A stretch of DNA of 64,000 bases, taken from Litomosoides sigmodontis. Lineage: Eukaryota > Nematoda > Chromadorea > Rhabditida > Onchocercidae. The stretch's first letter is position 1, and the number at the start of each line of letters is the position of its first letter. The stretch lies in assembly GCA_963070105.1 (NCBI GenBank), contig OY718805.1, forward strand, positions 7,250,001 through 7,314,000, given 5' to 3'. The notes under the pieces are model-generated. The model saw only the letters and a program-made list of their open reading frames with translations, had not been told where the DNA came from and did no database searches. This document shows, one piece after another, positions 12,601-24,800 of this stretch. The position numbers and the translations under genes were made by a program.

Positions 12601-14332
12601 TCAACCTGCGGATAACGGCAAAGAAATGTCCGAACTTTGTTGCATATCGCCAAGGATTTCATCAATTTCTGTAATTTTCTTGAATATAATCATAGCAGTT
12701 GTAGCAAAGCTAGCTGCGGAAATAAAATTCATCAATGTAAGATTACCTTCAACAACGACGTGAAAGCCATAGTGCAAATAACATAGATAGCTAAGGTGTA
12801 ATACATGAGTCGCTAGAGTAATAGAAAGTTTATGAAACTTGTCGTGAGTCCTTGAACACAAGTATAAACTCTAAAGTATATATTATCGATGAGGCATCCG
12901 TTGAAAAAGAAAAGCAATTTTTAACTTCATAAATTTTGGAATTTCCAAAAATATACCACTCGTAGGACGGATGGGATGCAAAAGATAATCATCGTTACAT
13001 AAAAAAATAAATGTGAGTGCACTGGATGAAAGATCATTGTCAATAAAAGTACTACACAATGACTGCATAATGAGTACCCCTGAAAATGAGATTATTTTAA
13101 AACTAAATTTTTTTGAAAAAATTAAAGTCTCCCTTTTTCTACTCAGTTCCTTGTCAGTAATGTTACCTCTGCACATGCATCTTTAACTAGCGTAGTAATC
13201 GAAGAACTTAATGATAACTTACATATAACGAGAAGAAATGAATGAAAGATATATCCACATTAAATATCAAGCACAATGCATATATTACCAATGACATAAA
13301 AAACCAAGCACCAAAACAGGTAACCATTGCTGTACCGATCAAAGTACCATCTTGAACTGTATACCTGAGATTATTCTATCTCAAAATGATTATAAAATTA
13401 ACTTCTAATATATGAAGTTTTCAATCGTGTATAATTACCCAACTCTTGATTTACACCAAGCATCATGGAAAGCGATGCTATAAAAAAACTAGTTGCACCA
13501 CCAAATATATTTACCACAAAAAATTTAACCGAGAAGGATTTGTACTGCTATGTGATTCAAATTTTTCGCTCACTGGGAAAAGCTTACCCTGAGGATTTCA
13601 TAGAATAGAGAAGTAAGGCAACCAAAGTAAGGATAATCATTGTTGGCCCATACATATCACTAGAAACATTCATCTGCGAAGGCCTTCGAGGTATAAAGGA
13701 TTGTATCAAGCGATTTCGAACTTGACGCGGTTCCACGTCGAAATATGGTCGGAATAAATCGATACGGCCATAAGAATTAAGTGTATCCTTCATTTGCTTA
13801 CTGCTTGCTTCCCAGACCTATAAACATATTATGAGCTTTAGTAATGTTCAATACTTTATTTTTAAGGTTAATTTTGGTTGATTTATTCGTACTATTCATT
13901 CCGAAATGTGAAGCAATTGTGCAGTTATTCAGTAGGATAGAAAATGACTTCTCGATTTCATATGTTATCACTTCATCTTAACAAACTTAGTAAAGCAAAC
14001 GAATGAAACTGCTTCTTTTAATTCTCGCCAAGCTACCGCACATCAGTGAATATGCCGATCTCGATGATTACCAGTGCTAATATAAGTTTTTTGATTTCAA
14101 AACTTTAAGTCTCTAATGCCTTTAACGAGAAAGGGACTGCTAAAAAGGGAAGCGCCTTTTGTGAGTATCATTTGTGAAAATGACCAGAGCTTCAATTCAT
14201 ACGATTTCAATCCCTAATTTCAAAAACTCTCAATCATACCATTTGAGAAAGCTTTGTATGCAGCATATCTTCGTTTACCGACGTATCGTTGCTAACCGAG
14301 TTTAGACGATTTCTTGGCCTTGTGTTCTCCAT
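12601..14332 (-). CDS. YIPF3: YIPF3-like Yip1-domain Golgi membrane protein
   Basis: Multi-pass Yip1-family protein. In mammals YIPF3 is a cis-Golgi protein that pairs with YIPF4. Exons: 14332-14240, 13817-13588, 13364-13223, 13079-12957, 12870-12601, giving 858 nt (285 aa), shorter than the roughly 350 aa of human YIPF3. The cytosolic segment carries the diagnostic GRIDLFRPYFDVEP block, followed by RLIQSFIP and MYGPTMIILTLVALLLYSMK (TM1). The remaining TM helices are DGTLIGTAMVTCFGAWF, the GYSLCSHCVVLLL segment (compare GYGLFGHCIVLF in human) and a C-terminal LHLSYLCYLHYGFHVVVEG. The final exon stays open to 12601. A 40-nt GTAATC..CCGCAG intron inside it (12746-12707) would also keep frame, so the last 48 residues are uncertain in detail. 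The ATG follows a TACTACAG acceptor by 3 nt. Confidence 0.9.
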
Positions 14333-15107
14333 GACCTGTAGTACATGTCACCATACTGCACGGTTAACGTCTTACATGAATATATAGCTAAATGCTGGTG
14401 GATATGTATTGGCTAGCTTATACAACGGGAATAAACTCGAAATTCAGATATTCGAAAAGTTAGCAAATGAATGGAATGCACAGGTACAAGCCACCATTAC
14501 TGTAGACCTGTAGCGATCTCTAATCTGAAAATAGCTCAGGCAGCATACATATACCTCATGCAAACGGCCCCAAAGGCACCAAGCAAAACAACCAAACAAC
14601 CCAAACCAACAGCTCAGATTACTCTCGCAATTGGCAGCTCGAAATATGCAAGGCCGAACAATAGAACTGGAAGGATCGATCACTCAGTAGTGCTCTACGT
14701 CGGTAGTGGAGTGGGGTGGAGTTCATCGCTCGTCTTCCTTCATTTTGTTTTATTCTGGTATGTCTCAGGGGAGGTTTCTGATATTGCCTTTCAGGACTGC
14801 CATTCTCAGTTGTTATGAATTTTCTATTTATATATAGGTCTGTGGTTTTATGTACATTTGAATTATTTATTGCTCATTTCCTTCGATTGCTAGCGTTCCT
14901 TTTGTCCGTCTTCTCGAAGATACTATTGCGCAATCTGTTAAGTAATGATCGACGACTGCGAACTTTGATAAACCAAATTCTTGTTTTGCCAATTCCAATA
15001 TTCTGTCAAAATCAATGAGTATTTGTTTTGCCATATGTATGAAAAAGTGTATCGGTTCTGATGATAGGTAAAGTCTTTTAAATCTACCACTACTCTTTTT
15101 TCTTCAG
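14333..15107. other. divergent promoter region between YIPF3 and tdp-1
   Basis: About 0.8 kb shared upstream region of two divergent genes. Putative trans-splice acceptors lie at each end (TACTACAG near 14336 on minus, TTCTTCAG at 15100-15107 on plus). Overlapping open stretches on both strands at 14444-14818 show no family resemblance. Confidence 0.5.
15100..15107 (+). promoter_or_regulatory. putative spliced-leader acceptor of tdp-1
   Basis: TTCTTCAG 11 nt before the ATG at 15119. Confidence 0.5.
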
Positions 15108-15118
15108 AACAACGTACA

Positions 15119-17544
15119 ATGTACGAACAGTTAAAAGAGGAGGAGACCGAGTTGAATGTGGGCACAGCGAATCTCTCTGCTGATGCACACTCTGCTAGAA
15201 AAGGTTCTACTTGTAGTTCTGTTAAATTCAGGAATTCTGACTCTAAGCATTCTGAAATTCTCTGTGGTCCGTGTCAAATATGACTAACTAATAGCATTTC
15301 CTTAATTTTATAAGAGTTCTTGATTCGTGAGAGTTTCACTGCGAGTCTTATTTCTTAATAGGGCTTTATCTCATGGAATTTCTAGCTAAATCAACATTAA
15401 GTCGATAGTTTGGATCACTCATAGGCCTAAATAAACACTATTTTTAGTCGTCGATTTTGATGGATATATAAGCGTAGGTTCGAGCGAAGACGGTGCCAAT
15501 TTGCTTGAAATTCCTGTTGATGACGATGGTAACTTACCGATAGCTACACTTGCACATGCGTTTCCTGAGGCTATAGGATTAAAATTCAAAAATCTCTCCA
15601 CTGGAGTTTACCGGACTTTAGCGTATGTATTTGAAACTGATAGTGTTAGTCAGCGCACATGCTCGTTTAAATGAATACATGATAAAAAATTAACAGCTAT
15701 ATGACATTTATCGAGCTTTATGCACTCTTCTGCTTTTATAGAGTAGATGAACAAAAGCGATGCATTTATCCACCAAAAGGTGGTTGGGGGGCGCGACGCT
15801 ATGTGGCGATCTTTGCAACTCGTATGTTTTAGTTGAAATCATTTCTTAAAGTATCGCTCGTTATAACGATACTTGCACTGGGTATCGATAGTTAAGTATT
15901 TATTAAAAATAACTTAAGCCGCAACCATTTTAGCTGAAACAATATATAAAGTACAAAACATGATGAAGCTAAGCTAATACTGTGTGATTGTAAAGTCGAA
16001 AAAAACCCTTATGAGATTCGAACAAGAAATATGATATTCATTATTTCAGTTTTCTTATATATTATTTCAGCTTGGTTAAATTATCGATATTACTCACTTT
16101 TTTCATCCTGTCATAAACCTATATCCTTTTGCATGTCTGCTAGATTAAGCCACATGAATATGAAAAGAATTGTTTGCCTGAAGTGTTTGAATGAATTTGT
16201 GTTTTTAGCGTCGGGTGATCGAAAACGGCCATCAAACGAAGATATGGGGGATCTAGTAGGGGAAAAACGCTCTGGTTTAGATGGTAGTCTGAATGAAAGT
16301 TTGCGTGTACCGGTAGATTTAATCGTTCTCAATCTCTCTTTCAAAACAGATGAGGAGGCGCTCAAAAAATTTTTCGAGCAGTATGGTGAAGTTCAGTATG
16401 TTGAGGTTTGCTCTGATCGATTGTTGTTTCTTTGTCTGTTTGAAAGTATGTATATAATGTTTGTGAGCGGGACGCTTTTCCTTCTCATAAGAACTTCTAC
16501 GTTCAACTTCTTCTGCCGGTGGAGCAAAATTTTCATAAAATTTAAGTTTTTTCCTTTAACAAATACCACGTTTGTGGTGTAAGCTGCAGCTATTTTATGC
16601 GCTTGTAGGTCAAACGAGATTTCAAAACCAATATGCCAAAAGGTTATGGATTTGTGAAATTCGCCGATATTGAATCACAAGACAAAGTACTTCGCGATAA
16701 AGAAGTTTTCATCGATGGGAGAGTAACACAAGTTAGTAGTTAATGTCTTCTAATCCCGTGGCAATTTAAAAGTTTTTTTTCGACTTTTTCATCTTTGCAC
16801 TTTTTATGAATTTTCGAATTCTAGGTGAAACTGCCAAACCATTTTCCCAACAGGATTCCTCAACAGCCGTCTTTTGCAATGCTTCCTGCACGGGAGACAA
16901 TCTCCACAAAATTATACGTTGGACGTGTATGGAATACATTAACAGAAAAAGACATATTCGATGTTTTAGATTCGGAAGCAAAGAAGCTTTCTCCTCTTGC
17001 CAAAGTGAGTTTTTCTTAAAGTTAATTGTTAAGAGCGGCGACAAACTGTTGTTTGATAATTCCATAGGAAAATTCGCAATGAATTTTCTGATGCAATTCC
17101 TAAATTAAGACCAATCTTTTTGACTTTTTTAACTTTTATTATCTCTACTACCTCTTAGTAAGCGGTGGCATGTATGATTCCAAGTTCTTTTACTTTCAGG
17201 TCGAGCGAGTGTTTATACCAAAACCTCATCGTGGTTTTGCATTTGTAACAGTTAATGATCCAAACGTAACCAAGCGATTTTGTCAAATACGTGATTTTAT
17301 TATCAAGGGTAAAAGTGTGTGCGTTAGTATTCCAACACCAAAAAATGGTGCAAAACAAATACCGCAACATATTCAAGGTCAAGATGTGTATCCGTCGCTG
17401 TATCCAATGCTACAACCACCACATAGCTCAATGCACTCCTATCCTGCGGGCATAAATTATAGAGGTCAGTTTTCACAAAACCAGAATTGGATGAATCCCC
17501 GAACGACATATCGTAATTCCGGAACGCCAATACCCTACCCATGA
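15119..17544 (+). CDS. tdp-1: TDP-43 orthologue, two-RRM RNA-binding protein
   Basis: Nuclear UG-rich RNA-binding protein that acts in splicing and RNA stability. Exons: 15119-15203, 15448-15622, 15742-15821, 16209-16405, 16609-16731, 16825-17004, 17200-17544, giving 1,185 nt (394 aa) in consistent phase. The TDP-43 N-terminal oligomerisation domain is visible at about 28-112: LEIPVDDDG, FPEAIGLKF and a GGWGARRYVAIF segment matching the family's AGWGNLVYVVNY. A basic DRKRP patch (about 117-121) is a candidate nuclear signal. RRM1 (about 149-222) has RNP2 LIVLNL and RNP1 KGYGFVKF. RRM2 (about 249-328) has LYVGRV and RGFAFVTV. The last 65 residues are rich in Pro, Gln, Tyr and Asn. The glycine-rich prion-like tail of vertebrate TDP-43 is absent, as known for C. 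elegans TDP-1. Confidence 0.95.
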
Positions 17545-18886
17545 TTACAGTACAGTTAAAATATACTTTTCTTTTTAACTGTATTTGGATAGTTCTATAA
17601 ATTGTAATACATCTTAATGAATGTTTAAAGCTATATCAATACTATATCATAATTCTATTTACGAACCATTATAAGCACGACAGTATGTTTTCGAGAAATA
17701 CAAAGTTTTTACTTTGTTACAAGTTCTAGTGATTGTATCGATAAGCAAAATGAAATATCATACATTTGTGAACAGGCTGATTACGGGTTTCTGTAGTTTC
17801 TGTATTTTGCGATCTCACTCATAAAGCAGTTTACAGATGTTTTATTTTTCTGCATCCATTAAACGCTAGCATATTTAACTGCGTTATTTATGTATGCTTT
17901 GTGTTCTTTGTTTTTTATTTAAACAAGCTAATAAATATTTCAAACAAATCTCTTCCCGGCATTTGATTCAAACTGTATATTATCTGGTGAATATATTCAG
18001 AGTTGGTACAGATGTAAAACATTAGTCTTCTTCAAAGAAGGCACATATTAAAGAAAATATCAGCAAACTACAATAAAAAAAATCGCTTAAGGATAGCTAT
18101 AATTCAGGAATGACTTTGCAATCTGTCGATAAATGCGGATCTGCTTGATCTTGCTAATTATTGACAAAAAGAACGCATAACCTACGTTACAATTTCGTAC
18201 CAATGGAACATGGAAGTCAGCCCTGGGAAGTTGTACAGAACATCCTTAATCGTAAGGATTACCGTAACTGCACAAACACCATATCCCATGGTATCTCCAG
18301 GAAAATGTGATCACAACTCAACAAACATAAGTGAAGGCTGTTGCAATGCCCGCGGATTTCAAGAAGGGACATATTACAATGAATGGAAACAATTTACGCA
18401 AGCAGGGTCTACCCCTACTGTAATGGAAAATAAAGCAAAGATGTTGAAAGAAAGTTATAACCTTCTTATATTTAATGCATGGAATATCTTCGTCGAATAC
18501 TGTACCACTTAATCCACTAGAACTACCACTGCCAGGCTATTCGATACATAAATCTCGTTATTGCCGATCAAGGAGTTTGTAGGATCGAGTTATTATTAAA
18601 TGACTTAACTCGTTACCACTGAAAAATATTTTCTTCTGGAATTATGAAATGAACCTTTTCTTGAATCTTTCTGCTTCTGATCAACTAGCAGCACGAAAAA
18701 ATGCGGATACTGGACTACTTCTAAAGGACTAACAATATAGAGCTATCAACAGTGGGAAAGTAGCACGATGAAATGGCTATGGGAAGGTTTTTATGGAATA
18801 ATCAGCACCACTTAACCCAGCAATAAATCAAGGTGTTTTCAATTAAAAGAATGGGAAGTGCAGAAAAAATTGTGGTTGTAAATGTT
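17545..18886. other. convergent 3' region between tdp-1 and the EHMT gene
   Basis: Tail-to-tail 3' UTRs. An AATAAA lies at 17930-17935, 386 nt after the tdp-1 stop, and is the best poly(A) signal candidate seen. An open stretch at 18210-18512 (+) lacks supporting features. Confidence 0.5.
17930..17935 (+). terminator. candidate poly(A) signal for tdp-1
   Basis: AATAAA hexamer in AT-rich sequence, 386 nt downstream of the tdp-1 stop codon. Confidence 0.4.
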
Positions 18887-21800
18887 TTACAACTTGCCAC
18901 CAGTAGATTCTTCCATTCGTTTGCCTTCCTCTGAAGTAGCAAGTCCATTTCGTAATATTTCTTCTCTTACTGTATTAGTGTATCTGCATGATTTCGATCC
19001 ACACTGACACGAAAAGTTCCTCAACTTAACATCCCACCACTGGCTTCCATAGTCAATAGTTAATTCTTCGCCCTTAACATATCAAAGCAAGATATTACAA
19101 GAAATATATGAACAAAAATTCAAGGACAGGATTGTCGATGGAAAGGTATACCTGTTGGATATCTTTTTTGGCATAAAAGCATATGTGCGGCAAATGACGT
19201 ATATTTGCATCCCATACAACTCGAAGAGTGACCAAATTTGCCTCACAACTGTGATTGATAAATCGTGAAACATTTCCCTTGAATTTTGCATCTATACAGT
19301 AGGCTGACGTCTCGTCCTAAAAATGACACCTTACAAGTGCCGGAAATTTTTGCAGTCTTGAGAGAAATCTAAAAAGTTTAACATCTTAATTTCAAATTCC
19401 TTTAATTATCTGTTGCGAGATGCTAAATCCATGCTTGAACTGCTCCCTGACAATTTTTGTTCGTTTTTTTAAAACTTTTCCAGTGGCTTGAAATCTTCTG
19501 GTCATATAACATTGGAATATTATTGGGTCAGCATTAAAATGTTCGTAATGTGATTTGCAGAAATAATGGATTCCAAAGCATATTAAATAAGAAGTAAGAC
19601 TCAGATATGCCCTACACTAGACTCGTTTGAGAATCAATCTTTTGAAAAACTTACTACAATTTCGAATAAATAAGTGTCATCTTCTCGCCTATCTGCATCT
19701 GTGTCTGAGATAAGTTCGCCAGTATATTCACATACAAAACTCCCTTAAACCAAATAGAACTCAATTTCGTGAAGCAATAATTTGACAGAATATTTTAATA
19801 TTTTAATGAAGCTTACCTTTCAATATTAAAGAGCAACTTCTCACAGCCCATCCGTATTTTCTGGTACGATAAACCTACAAGTTTAGATAGTTTAAAAAAC
19901 CATTTTGGAAATAATTCGAGTTCTCTCGCCTCAACAATTCACATGAAAAATGTACCTCAAGCCTGCAATGAACACCTTTCTGTGCAACTCTCGACCTGCA
20001 TTTATTTGAACAAAAGCAGCATGAACTGCACTCCAGTAGCACACCTAACTCAGCCTTGTCAGCTAATTCTACTGCTTGACCAGTAAGTTGTCCATCTGCA
20101 TCATACGTACAACGGGTCAAACAAGGACAGTCCACTTTACAATCGTTTGTGCAACGACATGCCTTAAAAAAATTGACAAAGTGCATACGATACATTTAAT
20201 TTTTTAAATAACAACATATAAGTCCCTTAGTTGCTGAAAAAGTGCCTCGTGTATAAGCACTGTAAAATTTTCAAGTTACGTACAAAATTTTTAAAAACTA
20301 AAAGTAAAAAAATCTTACAAAAACTAATTAGCAGCCTTTTCAATAGGAAATTCACTAAACAATGTAATATTTTTTTTTATATTTCATTAAAAAATATACT
20401 ACTTAGATTATTCAGTGCAGTTTATCTGCTGATACGATTTGTATGCCGGATACAGCAGTAAGTGGACTTCTTGGAAGAAACTCGTAATGAGAGATCGCTG
20501 GAGCTTTTATCGGCTAATCGGAGAGCCAGTGGTTTCAGAAATAAGTTAACCAAAATAAATCCATAATTCTGAAGGTGTAAAAGAAAGGAAAATATTAACT
20601 AGTGAAAAATCAATATGAGTTTGAAATGAATCGTGATCATCGATAGCATTTATATATTCAAAATTAGGATCCAACGTAGCTCCATCATCCGTGCCATTCT
20701 CAAGAGGTATTGCGACACGTTCACGACCCATAGTTATGTCACTGGAATAATAATAGTTAACATCAAATTACGACTGATGCAAGACCACATGGCCACTTTA
20801 AGCTAGGACTTCCCTTATACTAATAAATACTCATCTAAATTGACTCAATGACTAACAGCTTATTAATCAACAAAAGAAATTCTCACTGTGTGATATATTT
20901 GCGTGAGATTGACAGAAATTTCCGCAATTTGAGCTCCTTCCCAATTCGATCAATATACGAGCGTAAAAAATCAGGCAATCTCATATCGGTCCACAAACCT
21001 TTCGGTGTAGCACCACGCTGCAGGAAAAATCTGAAGTTTTCAATAAATTAGATTTGGAAATTTCAGCAAAAAATGTGAGCATTTTTGAAATATATTACAG
21101 TTACCCCTTCAAAGAATAAAACTGATAAGAAGGTGGTCCGCTACAATTTTATGAAGAAATTTATGAAGACATAAAATAATGGAATACTAAATTCATACAA
21201 ATTAGGAGGATACTAAGATGAAAACAAATAAAACAAATGAGTGCAAAAAATTTGAGAAACAGGAATTCAGAGGCAATACTAGCAAACTGTGATGTAGAAA
21301 AAGATAAAAAAATGTCCAGTACATTTTCAGTAATAATTAATATATTTTCTAAAATCGTTAATTATACGAGCTAAAATGGCACAAACGAGAAGAAAAAGAA
21401 GGAGAAATTTCCATACTAGTAGCACAACAGATAATTTCAGAAGCGCTCAGTATATTTGGCGTGCAAGGGAAAAAGCATTGGATAAGGAAGCTTGAAAAAC
21501 AATAAAAGCATTGAATAAAAGCATTGGATAGGAAAGCTTGAAAAACAAGAAGGGAAGTAAGCTAGAGAAGCAAATAAATGAACTTCCAAACAAAAAACCA
21601 AACTAAATAAACAAACTGGGAATTGAATATAAAATATCCCGAAAGCATATTTATCGGAGCGTATAAAGAGTAAATAAATTAGATTTAAATATGCACTTCT
21701 CATTTATCTGCCCTCAGTAAGCATTGAACAACACAGCTCATAGAAACAAAGACTCAGATTTAGAGAAATTTTATCATTTAAAGAAAAGAAAAATAATAGC

Positions 21801-24800
21801 AAATGATAACCATTATCCCTATTTTGTTTTCATTTTTCCTTTTTTTTTAAAAAAAAATTAGTTTTAATAAAAATTTTTCAACGATGTTCCCACATCTTTC
21901 TGAACACTAGATGAGTCGCTGATTTTCTGTCAATGAAGAAAAATGGAAAATTTTTGAAATAGATTTTTATTATCAAAATAAATCACTTAAGAATAATTAT
22001 TTTCTTGGAATAGCAATTCTAAATTATCCTTAAGCAACAATAATGCAAATGAAATTTTGTCAATTCCTTATTGTCGTATATAAGATGAAACAAAAATCTG
22101 AGGACCGAATTCCAGATAAATGCTCACTCACTGACCCACTGCATCTTGTACAGTTGCATTTGTCTCATTAAAATAATTATTCAGTTAGGAAAAAAGGGCA
22201 AGGAAGCTTATTAAACACCAGATAAACAGAAAAAAAAGAACAGAAATAAGGAGAGTGGAAAGTTTGCTATAATAGAAAGGATTAAAAATATATGGCAGCT
22301 AGTGAGATGTTAGTTAACGAAATAAACAAAAATCCACTGCTAACCTGGAGGCTTTTAATTCTAAGAATTTTTTAGACTTGAACTAAAAATCCTATCAAAA
22401 CAAGCAGAAAGCATTAAACAATAAGGAAAATTCACTGCAAAATAGTATCCATTTGTGGCAGGGTCCAATCAACAAATATGGAAAAAGAAATAAGGGATAA
22501 CAAAGTTTTAGACGCGCATACTCATTCCAAAAGTACAAGCTTCAACATGCACGGCATGCTGAAGTAAATTATTCTATTCAAATTGAATTTATGGCAATAT
22601 GTGCTTTTTGAAAGTCCTAATGTGCATCTGTCTCTATTTTTCGTTCCTCAGAGATAAATAAGTATGAACATTTAATAAGATCCTAATAGCTACTCAAATT
22701 ATGTTAGTTAGGACTTCCGTACAAAATTACCGAAAAACAAATCTCAAAAAGTCTAAATAATCACATACGATACAACACTAAAAAAGTAAAAATGACTGCA
22801 TGTATTTACTGAAAGGCGCTAGTTTTAAACTTACAGCAATAGTTTCTTGAAGGCATTAATACGATAACTGTCTTTATATTAAATGGCACAATACGTACAT
22901 GACAAGCAGACACTGGTTGTATTTAAATTCTTAAGTTTTGATGGCGATTGATTAACAAGTGGATGTTAGGCAATTTAAACATTAAAATAAATATGCAGTC
23001 CCATCTCCTCATATCTCCAAAACATACTTCCTGATTAGTGTTTGCATCAACAACACAGGAGCAGATTAGGTAAAAAGAAAATCGAATTCGCAAATCATAT
23101 TGCTAACAGCCCTTATTATTATGGAAGAGATTATATAAACACCTTTATAAAAAACTGCTCTTAATGTTAAATGAAGTTGATCAGAAATGTTGTTATTCCA
23201 AAAGTATTCTAGCTTTTTATATTCTTCAACGCATAGACGTTTAAAGATATACCACTAGTTATTCCAAATAAAGATTTATAACAGCATTAGCAAACACATT
23301 ATGTATATTTTTTCAATTATAAGTTGACTTCAGCTAATTCTGAACTGCACCTGAGTATTGTTCTATTTCACCTACGTCTTTAACACACCTATGTAATGAA
23401 GAGGATCCTGCTTTATTAACTAAAATTCTGCACTCGTATCGAAAAATCTGCTCTCACACTAAATCGCTATATAAAAGCAATGTAACGATTGAGATTAACT
23501 TGACAAAACTCCATCGAACTAAATTTAATACTGAAGCAAACAACAAAATAATGGAAGTATACAGGAATCTCCCAGAAACTCTTACAGAAATAACATTTTT
23601 AAAAAATAAAAATTAACACTACAAACTTACAGAGTCTGTAAACTACGTGATTTAATGGCAAATTGACGATGATTATGCATTATTATGTAAATTAATGTAG
23701 ACAACTTACTCGGCTAACTTCCAATGACATCTCGCGCATGCTAACTGTAGAGCGGTACGATGACGGTAATCTTCAGCATCAATAAAAGATGGTACGATTA
23801 CTGTTTTTTCAAATAACTTAGTTGCTGTCGCAATGGCAAGCTGTTGATCGTAATTCTCTGTCAATTTGTGAAAGACTGTTTTTGCTTTCTCAGTGCGATC
23901 ATAAACGTTCACACCGTAAGCAAGAAGGAGATCTATTGCACGATAATCACGATGATTAATGAATTCCAGCAAACGATTGCGCATAAATTCTTGCTATAAA
24001 ATTCCGCACTTGAATCAATTCTTTCATTTGGACGGAAATATCAATCTACACTCTCCTCTAAATTACATGTAACTTCAGTTCAGCATAGAAAGTAACGCAT
24101 CCTAATCAGGTGATTCAAAAGAAACAAAAGGAACAAAAGCAAACCATTCGACTACTGCGGTAATTCAAGAATTTCAAAATTTCTTCTGCTGATGAACAAT
24201 TTCCAAGTTTAAATGCCACACTTAAAGAATCAATTTTCTCTCGCGACTTTGTCTGTAATGAAATTTTTTCAATTTTTTCAAAAGAAAAATGTAAAGAACA
24301 AAGTTGCATTCACTGAGAAAGGCTACCTCAAAACTAATTGGAGCACCGTGATGAAGAAGTACTCTTACGGAGAACGCATCGTTAGCTTCCACAGCAAAAA
24401 GAAGGCATTCGCCATCCACAGCTACGTCCAAAAACTAAAATAGAGGAATAAATTATTGAGTTTCAACAGTATTATGGCAATAAAGATTTAAAATTAAATT
24501 AGATCGATAAAAGAGTTTATTGAATAATTAAAACAGCAAAAAAATTTTCGCAGTTATATAGTACATTCCTAAAAAAAAAGTATTTACTTGAAGAACAATT
24601 AATACAGATAAGCGGTCGCAACACTGTACTGCAAACTTTATGCTATCTAAATAGTACTTGCGTCGTTCATAAGGCGATTTATCTATAAATGAAAGTTAAC
24701 GGATATTAACATCATATTGACGTAAAAAGAAAAATGAATAAATCTAACTGTTGACAAAAATTAATTAAAAATACCGGCTCGAAAAGTCTCCCAAAGTTCA

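Noticed and set aside
12434..12763. 109-codon plus-strand open frame
   Set aside because: Antisense shadow of the last YIPF3 exon, which has clear homology on the minus strand.
14444..14818. Overlapping open frames on both strands in the YIPF3/tdp-1 promoter region
   Set aside because: Mutual overlap on opposite strands and no recognisable motif; more likely chance in a regulatory region.
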